Positions 43,095-53,517 are shown, counted from the stretch's first letter. The stretch is DNA of 56,777 nt from Beijerinckiaceae bacterium (GCA_947453205.1 CANGFT010000022.1:1-56777), one strand, 5' to 3'. The notes: generated by a model from the sequence alone, not told the origin. A program made the numbers and translations.

Positions 43095-43664
43095 TCAGGG
43101 CTCCAGCGGGGAATCCCAGTAGAGATAGTCGAACCAGCTCTCGTGCAGATAGTTGGGCGGAAACAGCCGCCCGTTCTGGTGGAGATCGCTGACCGTTGGC
43201 TGGAAGGGATGATGCGCCGGGAACATGCCTGCCTCCGCAGGCATCTTGTCGGCCTTGCGCAGGTTGCAGGGCGAACAGGCCGCCACGACATTCTCCCAGA
43301 CGGTCAGCCCGCCCTTCGAGCGGGGCGTCACATGGTCGAAGGTCAGCTCCTCCCGCGAGCCGCAATACTGGCAGGAGAACCTGTCCCGCAGGAAGACGTT
43401 GAAGCGCGTGAAGGCCGGATGGCGCGAGGGCTTCACATAGGTCTTGAGCGAAACGACCGAGGGCAGGCGCATCTCGAAGGTCGGGCTGCGCACGCATTTG
43501 TCATATTCGGAGACGATGTTGACCCTGTCGAGGAAGACGGCCTTGATGGCGTCCTGCCAGGACCACAGGGACAGCGGATAGTAGCTCAACGGCCGGAAGT
43601 CGGCGTTGAGGACAAGCGCCGGACAAGCCTCCGGCGGCACCACGGGCTGGAAGTGAACCGTCAA
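43095..43664 (-). CDS. HNH endonuclease family protein
   Basis: 189 residues, TTG start 43662-43664 by similarity to the family N-terminus (TVHFQPVVPPEACPALVLN). HNH zinc motif: C98 and C101 (CQYC), D110-H111 (FDHVTPRSKGG), N125 (ENVVAACSPCN) and C130, C133. Members are conserved, single-copy in alphaproteobacteria; their role (DNA repair or phage defence) is unsettled. Confidence 0.9.
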   Translation of the reverse strand: MTVHFQPVVPPEACPALVLNADFRPLSYYPLSLWSWQDAIKAVFLDRVNIVSEYDKCVRSPTFEMRLPSVVSLKTYVKPSRHPAFTRFNVFLRDRFSCQYCGSREELTFDHVTPRSKGGLTVWENVVAACSPCNLRKADKMPAEAGMFPAHHPFQPTVSDLHQNGRLFPPNYLHESWFDYLYWDSPLEP

Positions 43665-43822
43665 CCTGGACGCCCTCTTGCCGATGCGCCCCGGAGCAAA
43701 CCGGGGCTCCCAGAGGATAATCTACAGGGTTGACGACAGGATTGTGAAGCCGGTTTCTGCGGCCAGGCTCTCACGATTTCGCAGGTGCGGCAAAAAAGAG
43801 CGCGGGATGGACGGGCGCCCGG

Positions 43823-44704
43823 TCAGCGGGTGGGGATCGGCGTCCCGCTGCGGTAATCGTAGAATCCGCGCCGGGTCTTGCGGCCAAGCCAGCCCGCCTC
43901 GACATATTTCACCAGCAGCGGGCAGGGGCGGTACTTCGAATCGGCCAAGCCCTCATGCAGCGCCTGCATGATGGCCAGACAGGTGTCGAGGCCGATGAAA
44001 TCGGCGAGCTGGAGGGGGCCCATGGGGTGATTCGCCCCAAGGCGCATGGCGGTGTCGATGGCCTCCACCGAACCCACGCCCTCATAGAGCGTATAGATCG
44101 CCTCGTTGATCATCGGCAGCAGGATGCGGTTGACGATGAAGGCGGGGAAGTCTTCCGAGACCGTGGCGGTCTTGCCGAGCCGGGCCACGAAAGCCTTGGC
44201 CGATTCGAAGGTCTCGTCCTCGGTGGCGATGCCGCGAATCAGCTCCACGAGCTGCATGCGCGGCACGGGATTCATGAAGTGGATGCCGATGAAGCGCTCG
44301 GGCCGGTCGGTGACCGAGGCGAGCCGCGTGATCGAGATCGAGGAGGTGTTGGTGGCGATCAGGGCGCCGGGCTTGAGATAGGGCGACAGGCGCGTGAAGA
44401 TCTTGCGCTTGACCTCCTCGTTTTCCGAGGCGGCCTCCATCACGAGGTCGCAGTCCACGAGGTCTTCGAAACTGACGGTCGTGGCGATGCGGCCCATGGC
44501 GGCCTTGCGGTCGCCCTCGGTCAGCAGGCCCTTGGCGACATCGCGCGCCATGGCCCCGTCGACCGTCGCCAGCCCCGCATTGAGCCGATCCTGCGAGACG
44601 TCATTCATCAGAACGTCGAGGCCTGCGAGCGCACATACCTGGGCGATGCCATTGCCCATCTGCCCCGCGCCGATCACGCCGACCTTGAGAATCTCATGCG
44701 TCAT
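43823..44704 (-). CDS. 3-hydroxybutyryl-CoA dehydrogenase
   Basis: 293 residues. NAD-binding GAGQMGNGIAQVCALAG (12-28), the HFMNPVP histidine (about 142-148) for catalysis, and the NRILLPMINEAIYTLYEGVGS plus GPLQLADFIGLD C-terminal dimerisation domain. Oxidises 3-hydroxybutyryl-CoA in butyrate or polyhydroxybutyrate-type metabolism, or acts in reverse. Precedes the etf operon in the same direction. Confidence 0.94.
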   Translation of the reverse strand: MTHEILKVGVIGAGQMGNGIAQVCALAGLDVLMNDVSQDRLNAGLATVDGAMARDVAKGLLTEGDRKAAMGRIATTVSFEDLVDCDLVMEAASENEEVKRKIFTRLSPYLKPGALIATNTSSISITRLASVTDRPERFIGIHFMNPVPRMQLVELIRGIATEDETFESAKAFVARLGKTATVSEDFPAFIVNRILLPMINEAIYTLYEGVGSVEAIDTAMRLGANHPMGPLQLADFIGLDTCLAIMQALHEGLADSKYRPCPLLVKYVEAGWLGRKTRRGFYDYRSGTPIPTR

Positions 44705-44778
44705 TTATTCACTCGCCCTGTGACTGGCCGATCATAAGCCATGATCGGCGCTCGTCCAGCGTTCATCTGCGCAGGGCG

Positions 44779-45723
44779 CTATTTGTTGAGCTTGGCGAGC
44801 TCGGCGTCAAGCTCGGGCATGGCCTTGAAGAGGTCCGCCACGAGGCCATAGTCGGCCACCTGGAAGATCGGCGCCTCCTCGTCCTTGTTGATGGCGACGA
44901 TGACCTTGGAGTCCTTCATGCCCGCCAGATGCTGGATCGCGCCGGAGATGCCCACGGCGATGTAGAGTTCGGGCGCGACGACCTTGCCGGTCTGGCCGAC
45001 CTGCCAGTCGTTGGGGGCGTAGCCCGCGTCCACAGCCGCGCGCGAGGCGCCCATGGCCGCGCCCAGCTTGTCGGCGACGGGCTCGATATAGGTCTTGAAG
45101 TTCTCCGAGGTCTGCATGGCGCGCCCGCCCGAGATCACGATGCGGGCGGCGGTCAGCTCCGGGCGTTCGCTGCGCGCCAGCGCCTCGCCCTTGAAGCTCG
45201 AGACACCCGGATCGGCGGCGGCGGAGACGGCCTCGATCGGCGCATCCCCGGTCGCGGGCGCCGCCTGAAAGGCGGTCGTGCGCACGGTGATGACCTTGAT
45301 CTTGTCCCCCGACTGCACGGTCTGGATGGCGTTGCCCGCATAGATGGGCCGCTCGAACGTGTCGGGGGAGATGACTTTCGTGATCTCGGAGATCTGCATC
45401 ACGTCGAGCAGGGCCGCCACGCGGGGCATGATGTTCTTGGCCGCCGAGGTGGCGCTGGAGACGACCGCGCCATAGTCCCTGGCCAGCGCCGCGATCAGGG
45501 CGGCGGTGGGCTCGGCCAGATGGTGGGCGTAGAGCGCGTCTTCGGCCACGAGCACCTTGGCGACGCCGGACAGCTTCGCGGCCTCAGCGGCGGCCGCCCG
45601 CGCGTCCGGGCCGGTGGCCAGCACATGGATGGGCGCGCCGAGCTCTGCGGCGGCGGCGACCGTCTTGGCGACGGCGTCGCCCAGTTTTCCCTTCGCCACA
45701 TCGGCGAGAACGAGCGTCGTCAT
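44779..45723 (-). CDS. etfA: Electron transfer flavoprotein alpha subunit
   Basis: 314 residues, ATG 45721-45723 inside the etfB stop (TGATG). FAD domain in the second half with the ETF-alpha signature ([35 protein letters not shown]). Carries electrons from acyl-CoA dehydrogenases to the ETF:ubiquinone oxidoreductase. Confidence 0.95.
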   Translation of the reverse strand: MTTLVLADVAKGKLGDAVAKTVAAAAELGAPIHVLATGPDARAAAAEAAKLSGVAKVLVAEDALYAHHLAEPTAALIAALARDYGAVVSSATSAAKNIMPRVAALLDVMQISEITKVISPDTFERPIYAGNAIQTVQSGDKIKVITVRTTAFQAAPATGDAPIEAVSAAADPGVSSFKGEALARSERPELTAARIVISGGRAMQTSENFKTYIEPVADKLGAAMGASRAAVDAGYAPNDWQVGQTGKVVAPELYIAVGISGAIQHLAGMKDSKVIVAINKDEEAPIFQVADYGLVADLFKAMPELDAELAKLNK

Positions 45724-46472
45724 CACAGCACCCCGGCTTCGTTCTTGAGTTTGGACACGAGATCGGCGACCGATTCGACCTTCGCGCCGCCCTTGCGGCC
45801 TGCGGGTTCGGAGGTCTTGAGCACCGTCAGGCGCGGCGAGACGTCGACGCCATAATCGGCGGGCGTCTTTTCATCGATGGGTTTCTTCTTCGCCTTCATG
45901 ATGTTGGGCAAGGAGGCGTAGCGCGGCTCATTGAGGCGCAGGTCGGTGGTGACGACCGCAGGGGTCTTGAGGGTCACGGTCTGCAGGCCGCCATCGACCT
46001 CGCGGGTCACGTCGACGGTCCCCTCGGCGATCTCGACCTTCGAGGCGAAGGCGCCCTGGCCCCAGCCCAGAAGGGCGGCGAGCATCTGGCCGGTCTGGTT
46101 GCAGTCATCGTCGATGGCCTGCTTGCCCAGAATGATGAGGCCGGGCTGCTCGGCCTCGGCGATCCCCTTCAGGATCTTGGCGACGGCGAGGGGCTCCACG
46201 GCCTGATCGGTCTTCACGAGCACGCCCCGGTCCGCGCCCATGGCGAGGCCGGTGCGGATGGTCTCGCCGGCCTGCGCGGGGCCGACCGAGACGAGGATGA
46301 CCTCGCTCGCCTTGCCCGCCTCCTTGAGGCGCAGGGCTTCCTCGATGGCGATTTCATCGAAGGGGTTCATCGACATCTTCACATTTGCGAGATCGACGCC
46401 CGAACCATCGGTCTTGACGCGGATCTTCACGTTGTAATCGACGACCCTCTTCACGGGGACGATAATTTTCAT
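45723..46472 (-). CDS. etfB: Electron transfer flavoprotein beta subunit
   Basis: 249 residues. ETF-beta features: [16 protein letters not shown] at the start, the AMP-binding [23 protein letters not shown] region and the signature [11 protein letters not shown] .. [22 protein letters not shown]. Start behind GGAGGAGC. First gene of etfBA; 3-hydroxyacyl-CoA dehydrogenase follows. Confidence 0.95.
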   Translation of the reverse strand: MKIIVPVKRVVDYNVKIRVKTDGSGVDLANVKMSMNPFDEIAIEEALRLKEAGKASEVILVSVGPAQAGETIRTGLAMGADRGVLVKTDQAVEPLAVAKILKGIAEAEQPGLIILGKQAIDDDCNQTGQMLAALLGWGQGAFASKVEIAEGTVDVTREVDGGLQTVTLKTPAVVTTDLRLNEPRYASLPNIMKAKKKPIDEKTPADYGVDVSPRLTVLKTSEPAGRKGGAKVESVADLVSKLKNEAGVL

Positions 46473-46559
46473 CGAGGACGCTCCTCCAGATCTTCGCCGG
46501 ATTTGGTAATGGCCGCCAATAAAGGTGTCAAACGCGGCCTGGGACGAGGGGCCGCGCCC

Positions 46560-47138
46560 TCAGCGATTCTTGCCGGGGGTCCACAGGACGTCGCCGCCCG
46601 CGCTCAGATTGGCGAAGCGTGAGGCGACGAAGAGGAAGTCCGACAGACGGTTGACATATTGCAGCGCGGGCGCGCTCACCACCTCCCCCGGCATGCGCGA
46701 CAGCGCGACCATCAGGCGCTCCGCCCGTCGGCAGATGGTGCGCGACAGATGCAGGGCGGCTGCGGCGGGCGATCCGCCCGGCAGGACGAAGGAGCGCAGG
46801 GGGGTGAGCGAGGCGTTCAGCTCGTCGATTTCGCGCTCCAGCCGCTCCACCTGGCTCTGGACGATCCGCAGGGGCTCATAGGCGAGGGGCTCGCCCGTGT
46901 CCGGGGTGCAAAGATCCGCGCCAAGGTCAAAGAGGTCGTTCTGGATGCGCGCCAGCATGGCGTCCAGATTTTGATCCTGCCCCGTCGAGAGGCGGGCCAT
47001 GCCGATGGTGGCGTTGGTTTCATCGACCGTGCCATAGGATTCGACGCGCAGGTCGCTCTTGAGGCGGCGCTCGCCCGTGCCCAGCGCCGTTTCGCCAGCG
47101 TCCCCGGTGCGGGTGTAGATGCGGTTCAGAACGACCAT
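46560..47138 (-). CDS. Cob(I)yrinic acid a,c-diamide adenosyltransferase, PduO-type
   Basis: 192 residues from ATG 47136-47138. Family N-terminus RIYTRTGDAGETALGTGERR with the P-loop-like TRTGD, helical core, and the R-rich RRAERL motif near 135. Adenosylates cobalamin with ATP; the product supports mutases such as methylmalonyl-CoA mutase. Confidence 0.92.
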   Translation of the reverse strand: MVVLNRIYTRTGDAGETALGTGERRLKSDLRVESYGTVDETNATIGMARLSTGQDQNLDAMLARIQNDLFDLGADLCTPDTGEPLAYEPLRIVQSQVERLEREIDELNASLTPLRSFVLPGGSPAAAALHLSRTICRRAERLMVALSRMPGEVVSAPALQYVNRLSDFLFVASRFANLSAGGDVLWTPGKNR

Positions 47139-47161
47139 GAAGACCTCTTTGTCAGGCGCGA

Positions 47162-47353
47162 CTATCCGCGAAGCCAGATGACGCCCATGATGAGCACGAT
47201 GGCGCCGAATTGCAGGCCCACGCGCCAGCGCATGAGCTTCTGGCTGAGATTGGGACTGCCGCCCCGCAACATGTTGCCGAGCCCCATGAGCAGCACGACG
47301 AAAACCACGGCGACGGCCACGGCGACGAGATAGTTTGCGGCGGCGTAAGACAT
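47162..47353 (-). CDS. HIG1-domain small membrane protein
   Basis: 63 residues from ATG 47351-47353 (an ATG at 47362 adds three). Two membrane helices joined by the HIG1 loop (NMLRGGSPNLSQKLMRWRVGLQ) as in respiratory supercomplex factor-like proteins. Possible role with cytochrome oxidase. Precedes the adenosyltransferase gene on the same strand. Confidence 0.85.
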   Translation of the reverse strand: MSYAAANYLVAVAVAVVFVVLLMGLGNMLRGGSPNLSQKLMRWRVGLQFGAIVLIMGVIWLRG

Positions 47354-47476
47354 GACGACCATCCTGAAGGGCCGGAGCCTCAGATCCGGGGCGCCGGGAA
47401 GGCGCTGAACTAATCCGCCGCAGGCCCGCGAGCAAGCGCGGTCCCGAACTTCTTACGGGCGAAGCGCGCGAAGGGA

Positions 47477-50080
47477 TCAGTAACGCTTCAGCAGGCGTTC
47501 GAGATAGTCGAGCTCCTCGCGCGGGCGGGCGGGATCGCTCAGGCGCCGCCGCAGCTCTTCGAGCACCTTCTGGGCGCGTTGGGCGGCCGGGGTTCCCAGG
47601 GGATCATAGAGGGCGCGGGAATTGTCGCGCTTGTCGTGGGATTCCCGGCCCAGCGGATCGGACTGGCCTGCGCGCCCCTGCCGCATGGGGCCATTGGGAT
47701 CGCCCGGGCCATTCTCCTCGCCGGGGCCGGGCTGCATCTGCTGGGCCATGGCCTGGCCGCCCTTGCGCAGGGCTTCGAGCGCGCGGCCCTGCGCGTCCAC
47801 GGCCTTGCCGCGGCCGGGCTCGCCCTTGCCAAGCTCGCCCTCGGCCTCCTTCATGGCGCCCTCGGCGTCGTCGAGGTTCTGGTCGCCCTTCATGCCCAGC
47901 TCTTTCATGCGCCGCTGCAGCTGGTCGAGCCGCTGACGCAGGGCCTCCTGCCGCTGCTGCAGGGATTGGCCCTCCTCGCCCTCGGCGCTCTGCTGGTCGT
48001 CGTCTTCGTCGTCGCCCTGGTCGCCCTGGTCGCCCTGCTGGCCGGGTTGTCCCCGCTGGCCCTGCGGCATGCCCTGCTGGCTGCGGTCGCGCTGGCGCTG
48101 GGCCTGATTGCGGCGCTGCTTGCCATTTTCATTGCGGAAGGTGTTGTCGCGCAGCTCCTGCTGGTCGCGCGTCATCTGGTCGAGCTCGTCGAGCGCGCGG
48201 TTCATCTCCCGCGCCATGGGGTCGGTTCCGCGCTGGCGGCGGGCGCTCTGCAGATTTTCGAGCAGTTGCTGCAACTGCTCCATCATGCGCTGGGCTTCCG
48301 CCGTCTGCCCGTTGCGCATCATCTCCTCGATGCGGTCGAGCATGGACTGGAGATCCTGCGGGGTGACGGTGCGCGTATTGTTGTCCGCGCGGCTCTGGGG
48401 CTCTTGATCGCGTCCTTCGCGCTGCGCCTGATGGGCGAGCTCGTTGAGGAATTTGTCGAGGGCCGCGCGCATCTGGTCCATCAGCTTGCGGATCTCGTCA
48501 TCGGGCGCGCCCCGGTTGAGCGCGTCGCGCAACTGCTGCTGGGCGGCGCGCAGATCGCGTTCGGCGTCGCTGAGGCCCCCGTCCTCGATGCGCAGCGCCA
48601 TCTCCCACATGAAGTCGGCCACGCCCAGAAGGTCCGCGTCCTTGCGGGCGCGGGTCAGGCGGTTCGTGATGTTGTGGAGCCCCAGATAGACGCCCGCGGC
48701 GACGCCGAACTGGTCAGGGGCGATCATCAGGGCCTTGACGGCGCCGAGCACCCGGCCCTTGTCATCCGGCGCGAGCACGAGCTTGCGCCGCTGCTCGACG
48801 AGCGCCTTCGCCATGGGCTTGACGAAGGTCCGCTGGGGCAGGGTCACCTCCACCGGCTCGCTCTGGCCCTCATTGCCGCCCTCGTCCCGCGCGGCGAGGG
48901 TCATGGTGACGCGCGCGCCGGCCCAGGGATGTTCGGAAAGGTCGGTGGTGGTCTGGGCCTCGCCAAGGCCGCCTGCGCCTGCGGGCAGCGCAAGCTCCAT
49001 CTTCGGAGGCCCCACGAGCATGCGTCCCGTCACAGGCTTGCCCGCGAGCACGGGCCTTGCGAAATCGGCGCGGGCGTCGGTCACGCCATAGTCGTCGTCG
49101 ATCTTGTAGGAGAGGGTCAGGGAGCCCCGGCTGTTCTGGGTGGCCTCGCCTGTCAGGGCGATGGTGGGCGGGCGATCAGCCGCTGCGTCGAGATCGAAGC
49201 TTGCGACGACCGCGCCGAAGCGCTTCAGCGTGAGCTTGCCGTCGCCCTTCAGGCTCCAGCGCATCTCGCCTTCGTCGGCCTCGGACGCCCCTTGCTTCGC
49301 CTGCGCCTTGACGACCTCAAGGGCGCCGCCGATCTCGACCGAGACATTGGAGCCCTGCGAGCTGCGCACCACAATGGTCGATCCCACGGGCGCCGGGACG
49401 CGGCGGCTCGCGCGCGCGCCCGCCTCATCGCGCAGGTTCAGGATCACCGGAGGCTTGCCGGTGTAGCCGGGCGGATCGATCCAGGCGTCAAGCCGGTAGC
49501 CCTGCGACAGCGCCCCCTCGGTGCTCCAGTCGAAGGCGGCGAGCGTGCGGGCGTATTTCTCCGGACCCGCCACGAAAGCGGTGGCGACGACGCTCACCAG
49601 CGCAAGGGCGCGCAGGGCGTAACGGTCGCGCTCGGCGAGGCGTGGCGAGGGCAGGGCCAGTCTGAGGGCGGCGGCGGCCCGCTCCATGCGCTGGCGATGC
49701 AGCTCCCAGAGCAGGCGTGTGGAGGGATCGCCGCCGTCATTGGCCAGCGCATCCTCCAGCGCCGTGGCGGGGCGGTGGGGGAGGCCGGAATCGCGGTCGA
49801 TGCGGGCGAGCCTCTCGGCCCGGCTCGGGCGCCTGAAAAAGACCAGCGGAGAAAGGGCGGCGAGGGCGAGGGCGGCGAAGATCGCGACGCCGAGGATGCG
49901 GCCCCAGCGCGGCGTCTCCAGCCAAAGGCCCAGAAAGGAAACCGACAGAAAGAAGCCGCCGAGCGTCAAAAACGCCGCAGCCGTCGGCCAGATGCGCTCC
50001 CACGCGATGGTCCATCCCGCGCGGGCGGCGAGACGGTCGAGCCGTCCGGCGGGTCTTTGGGGCGACTGGGGCTCGCTCAT
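47477..50080 (-). CDS. TIGR02302 family membrane protein (DUF4175)
   Basis: 867 residues from ATG 50078-50080. Three N-terminal helices (AFLTLGGFFLSVSFLGLWL, LGVAIFAALALAALSPLVFF, ALRALALVSVVATAFVAGP), a long periplasmic-like beta domain, and a very Gln/Arg/Gly-rich C-terminal third with many coiled-coil-like stretches (QSMLDRIEEMMRNGQ, QRQRDRSQQGMPQGQRGQ). Known only from alphaproteobacteria, where it lies downstream of lysA as here; function unknown. Confidence 0.9.
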   Translation of the reverse strand: MSEPQSPQRPAGRLDRLAARAGWTIAWERIWPTAAAFLTLGGFFLSVSFLGLWLETPRWGRILGVAIFAALALAALSPLVFFRRPSRAERLARIDRDSGLPHRPATALEDALANDGGDPSTRLLWELHRQRMERAAAALRLALPSPRLAERDRYALRALALVSVVATAFVAGPEKYARTLAAFDWSTEGALSQGYRLDAWIDPPGYTGKPPVILNLRDEAGARASRRVPAPVGSTIVVRSSQGSNVSVEIGGALEVVKAQAKQGASEADEGEMRWSLKGDGKLTLKRFGAVVASFDLDAAADRPPTIALTGEATQNSRGSLTLSYKIDDDYGVTDARADFARPVLAGKPVTGRMLVGPPKMELALPAGAGGLGEAQTTTDLSEHPWAGARVTMTLAARDEGGNEGQSEPVEVTLPQRTFVKPMAKALVEQRRKLVLAPDDKGRVLGAVKALMIAPDQFGVAAGVYLGLHNITNRLTRARKDADLLGVADFMWEMALRIEDGGLSDAERDLRAAQQQLRDALNRGAPDDEIRKLMDQMRAALDKFLNELAHQAQREGRDQEPQSRADNNTRTVTPQDLQSMLDRIEEMMRNGQTAEAQRMMEQLQQLLENLQSARRQRGTDPMAREMNRALDELDQMTRDQQELRDNTFRNENGKQRRNQAQRQRDRSQQGMPQGQRGQPGQQGDQGDQGDDEDDDQQSAEGEEGQSLQQRQEALRQRLDQLQRRMKELGMKGDQNLDDAEGAMKEAEGELGKGEPGRGKAVDAQGRALEALRKGGQAMAQQMQPGPGEENGPGDPNGPMRQGRAGQSDPLGRESHDKRDNSRALYDPLGTPAAQRAQKVLEELRRRLSDPARPREELDYLERLLKRY

Positions 50081-50158
50081 CGCTGCTCGGGCTGGCTCCT
50101 GCGGCTCTGACTTGCAAGGTAACACGCCGCGCGCCGGTTTCCAGCCCTGAAAGTCCCT

Positions 50159-51430
50159 TCAGGCAAGCCAGGCTGGAATCCGGTCGAGCGCGATCAATTC
50201 TTCATAGCTCCCGCGGGGCCGGATCACCGCCCAGTCCGCGCCGTTGACCAGCACCTCCGGCACGAGCAGGCGCGAATTGTAGGTGCCCGCCTGCACGGCG
50301 CCGTAAGCGCCCGCCGACATGATGCTGATGAGATCGCCGGGGGCGAGTTCGGGCAGGTCGCGCGCCAGAGCCAGATAATCGCCGGTCTCGCAGACGGGGC
50401 CGACCACATCGGCCTTGTGGGTCGGCGCATCGGCCGCCGGCTCGCGCACCAGCTTCACGTCGTGATGGGCCTCATAGAGGGTGGGGCGCACAAGATCGTT
50501 CATGGCTGCGTCCACGATGACGAAGGTCTTGCCCTCGCCGCGCTTCACATAGATCACCTTCGTGATGAGCACGCCGGCGTTGCCCACGATCAGGCGGCCG
50601 GGTTCGAAGACAAGCTGGCAGCCCAGCGCCTTCGCATGTCTGCGGACCACCTCCGCATAGCGTTCGGGATGGTAGGCGTCGGGGTCTTCGCCCTCGCGGT
50701 AGGGAATCCCCAGCCCCCCGCCGAGATCGACATGGTCGATCGCATGGCCGTCGGCCCGCAGGGCGCGCACGAATTCCGCCAGCAACGCGAAGGCGTTGTC
50801 GAAGGGTTCGAGATCGGTGATCTGCGAGCCGATGTGCATGTCGACGCCGGTCACGCGAAGGCCCGGCAGATGCGCGGCCTGCGCATAGACCTCCCTGGCG
50901 CGCGAGATTGGAATGCCGAATTTGTTCTCCGACTTGCCGGTCGAGATCTTGTGGTGGGTGCGCGCGTCCACATCGGGATTCACGCGGATGGAGATCGGCG
51001 CCGTCACGCCCTTCTGCTGCGCGATGGCCGAGATGGCCAGGAGCTCGGGTTCGGACTCCACGTTGAAGCAGAGGATCTTTTCATCAAGCGCCAGCGCGAT
51101 CTCCCGCGCGGTCTTTCCGACGCCTGAAAAGGTGATGCGCTCGCCCGGCACGCCCGCCGCCCGCGCCCGGCGCAGCTCGCCCTCCGAGACCACATCCATG
51201 CCTGCGCCAAGCTTCGCCAGGGTCTGCAGCACAGCCTGATTGGAGTTCGCCTTCATGGCGAAGCACACGAGGACAGGCATGTCCGCAAAGGCCGAGCGGA
51301 AGACTTCGAAATGGCGCCGCAGGGTCGCGCTCGAATAACAATAGAAGGGCGTTTCAACCTCAGCCGCCACTGCGGGAAGCGAGATGTCTTCGGCGTGAAG
51401 CACGCCGTTGCGATAGGCGAAATGATGCAT
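50159..51430 (-). CDS. lysA: Diaminopimelate decarboxylase
   Basis: 423 residues, fold-type III PLP enzyme. Schiff-base K60 (FAMKANSN), HIGSQI (near 199) and GGGLGIPYREGE for the barrel, and the CETGD motif (near 341) with the catalytic cysteine from the partner subunit. Last step of lysine synthesis. Preceded by lptM and followed by the TIGR02302 gene on the same strand. Confidence 0.95.
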   Translation of the reverse strand: MHHFAYRNGVLHAEDISLPAVAAEVETPFYCYSSATLRRHFEVFRSAFADMPVLVCFAMKANSNQAVLQTLAKLGAGMDVVSEGELRRARAAGVPGERITFSGVGKTAREIALALDEKILCFNVESEPELLAISAIAQQKGVTAPISIRVNPDVDARTHHKISTGKSENKFGIPISRAREVYAQAAHLPGLRVTGVDMHIGSQITDLEPFDNAFALLAEFVRALRADGHAIDHVDLGGGLGIPYREGEDPDAYHPERYAEVVRRHAKALGCQLVFEPGRLIVGNAGVLITKVIYVKRGEGKTFVIVDAAMNDLVRPTLYEAHHDVKLVREPAADAPTHKADVVGPVCETGDYLALARDLPELAPGDLISIMSAGAYGAVQAGTYNSRLLVPEVLVNGADWAVIRPRGSYEELIALDRIPAWLA

Positions 51431-51442
51431 GGTTTTGTTCGC

Positions 51443-51667
51443 TCAGAGCAGCGGATCGAGGATGAAGGGCTCGTTGGGCGGCGAGATGCCCTGAGGCTTC
51501 TGCGCCTTGGCGCCGTCAAGGCCGGCGCCGATGGCGTTCGGGCTCGCCGGCGCCTGCGTTGTGGCCGCGCCCGGCGGCGTCTCGAGGCTGCCGCGGCGGC
51601 CGCAACCGCCGAGCCCAAGGGCGACGAGCGCGATGGCGGCGCATCTGGTGATGGTCTGGATCGACAA
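51443..51667 (-). CDS. lptM: Small lipoprotein, LptM-like
   Basis: 74 residues from TTG 51665-51667, with GGAG upstream; longer frames run into repeats. Signal peptide ends in lipobox LGGC (19-22) with the lipidated cysteine C22, followed by GRRGSLETPP as in the LptM (YifL) family, then a Pro/Ala-rich tail. LptM stabilises the LptD/E LPS translocon in enterobacteria. It sits just before lysA as in many proteobacteria. Confidence 0.85.
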   Translation of the reverse strand: MSIQTITRCAAIALVALGLGGCGRRGSLETPPGAATTQAPASPNAIGAGLDGAKAQKPQGISPPNEPFILDPLL

Positions 51668-51764
51668 GCCTGATCTCCGTGTTCCCCGCACTATAGAGGC
51701 AAAAGCCGCGTTGCGGGAACATCCGCGCAGCGCCTGATTTCCCTGCCCCTCCCGGGGAGGGGTG

Positions 51765-51872
51765 TCGTGAGGCCTTCGCAGTCTGGCGCCTGAGCAGACG
51801 CGCTCCCGATCAGCCTGCGCAGACCCCCACCCCGTCCGCTGGCGCGGCCGACCCTCCCCACAGGGGGGAGGG
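51765..51872. repeat. Intergenic repeat unit 1
   Basis: About 108 bases similar to 51956-52063: start TCGTGAGGCCTT, middle GATCAGCCTGCGCAGACCCCC, end CCGACCCTCCCCACAGGGGG. The end forms a CCCTCCCC-ACA-GGGG hairpin. Typical of the GC-rich palindromic units scattered in Hyphomicrobiales genomes. Confidence 0.75.
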
Positions 51873-51955
51873 TAGTTCAGGCGCTGAATCTCGCTTGTAC
51901 GAGCGGAACATTGACCGCTCCCCTCCCCCTTGTGGGGAGGGGTGAGGGGTGGGGG

Positions 51956-52063
51956 TCGTGAGGCCTTTGCTGGTGAACGCCTCAGCAAATGCGCTCACGA
52001 TCAGCCTGCGCAGACCCCCGCCCCGTCAGCTTCGCTGCCGACCCTCCCCACAGGGGGAGGGGG
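51956..52063. repeat. Intergenic repeat unit 2
   Basis: Second copy, with ATTCAGCTTCG-like differences in the middle. Its end hairpin (CCCTCCCC-ACA-GGGGGAGGG) is just 24 bases beyond the argH stop on the minus strand and may end argH transcription. The segment between the copies also holds a CCCCTCCCCC-TTGTGG-GGAGGGG hairpin. Confidence 0.75.
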
Positions 52064-52086
52064 AGTGAGTGCGGCTTTTTGACGCG

Positions 52087-53490
52087 TCAGGCGCCCGCTT
52101 TCGCCGCCTCTCTGGCCAGCCGCGCCACCCAGCGCTTGGCCTGGGCCCGCACATTGGCGGGGGCGGTTCCGCCGTAGCTCTTGCGGCTGCGGACGGATTT
52201 CTCGACTCCCAGCACATCGAAAACCGCCTGGGTGATACCGGGCTCCACGCCCTGCATGTCCGCGAGCGAAAGCTTTTCGAGGCCGATCTTGCGGTCGGAG
52301 GCGAGCTTCACCAGCGATCCCGTCACATGATGGGCCTGTCGGAAGGGCATCTTGAGCTCGCGCACCAGCCAGTCCGCCAGATCGGTCGCGGTGGAGAAGC
52401 CCGCCCCGGCGGCGGCCTTCATCCGCTTCAGCTCCGGCTGGAGGTCGCGGATCATGCCGGTCATGGCGGCGATGCACAGCGACAGGGACTGCAGCGAGTC
52501 GAAGGCGCCTTCCTTGTCCTCCTGCATATCCTTGGAATAGGTCAGCGGCAGGCCTTTCATCACGATCATCAGCCCGTTCAGCGCGCCGATCACCCGGCCC
52601 GCCTTGCCGCGCACCAGCTCCGCAGCATCGGGATTGCGCTTCTGCGGCATGATCGAGGAGCCCGTCGTGAACTTGTCGGACAGCTGCACGAAGCCGAACT
52701 GGGGCGTGACCCAGAGCACGATCTCCTCGGCGAGCCGCGACAGATGCACCGCGCAGATCGCCGCCGCCGCAAGAACCTCCAGCACGAAGTCGCGGTCCGA
52801 CACGCTGTCGAGGGAATTGGCGGTGGGCCGGTCGAAGCCGAGCGCGCGGGCGGTGGCCTCCCGGTCGATGGGGAAGGAGGTTCCCGCCAGCGCCGCCGCG
52901 CCCAGCGGACATTCGTTGAGGCGCTTGCGGGCGTCGGCGAGGCGGCCCCGGTCGCGGGCGAGCATCTCCACATAGGCCAGCAGATGGTGGCCGAAGGTCA
53001 CGGGCTGGGCCGATTGCAGATGGGTGAAGCCGGGCATGACCGCGCCCGCATGTTCAAGCGCCCGGTCGGCGAGGGCCTGCTGCAGCTCGCGCATCTGGGC
53101 GTCGAGGTCATCCACGGTGTCGCGGATCCAGAGGCGGAAATCGACGGCGACCTGATCGTTGCGCGAGCGCGCGGTGTGCAGGCGCCCGGCGTCCGGTCCG
53201 ATGATTTCGGCGAGCCTGGACTCCACGTTCATATGGATGTCTTCGAGCGCGCGCGAGAAGGTGAAGGTTCCGGCCTCGATTTCCGCCTGAACCTGGTCTA
53301 GACCGCGCGTGATGGCCTGGGCATGGGCGGGGCTGACGATCCCCGCCGCCGCCAGCATGGCCACATGGGCGCGCGATCCGCGAATGTCCTGGGCGGCGAG
53401 GCGATAGTCGAAACCGATGGAGGCGTTGATCTCCTCCATGATAGCGTCGGGACCGCTGGCGAACCGCCCGCCCCACATCTTGTTGCTCAT
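52087..53490 (-). CDS. argH: Argininosuccinate lyase
   Basis: 467 residues from ATG 53488-53490. Fumarase/aspartase superfamily: catalytic loop signature [12 protein letters not shown] (277-288, S279), H157 in [10 protein letters not shown] and HTARSRNDQ (105-113). Last step of arginine synthesis, cleaving argininosuccinate to arginine and fumarate. Divergent from tlpA across 27 bases. Confidence 0.95.
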   Translation of the reverse strand: MSNKMWGGRFASGPDAIMEEINASIGFDYRLAAQDIRGSRAHVAMLAAAGIVSPAHAQAITRGLDQVQAEIEAGTFTFSRALEDIHMNVESRLAEIIGPDAGRLHTARSRNDQVAVDFRLWIRDTVDDLDAQMRELQQALADRALEHAGAVMPGFTHLQSAQPVTFGHHLLAYVEMLARDRGRLADARKRLNECPLGAAALAGTSFPIDREATARALGFDRPTANSLDSVSDRDFVLEVLAAAAICAVHLSRLAEEIVLWVTPQFGFVQLSDKFTTGSSIMPQKRNPDAAELVRGKAGRVIGALNGLMIVMKGLPLTYSKDMQEDKEGAFDSLQSLSLCIAAMTGMIRDLQPELKRMKAAAGAGFSTATDLADWLVRELKMPFRQAHHVTGSLVKLASDRKIGLEKLSLADMQGVEPGITQAVFDVLGVEKSVRSRKSYGGTAPANVRAQAKRWVARLAREAAKAGA

Positions 53491-53517
53491 GCGCACCCCT
53501 GAGGTTCTGGTCCCGGC

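Noticed and set aside
47579-50110. 843-codon frame antisense to the TIGR02302 gene
   Set aside because: Same reason: mirror of a GC-rich coding frame, with low-complexity leucine and alanine runs.
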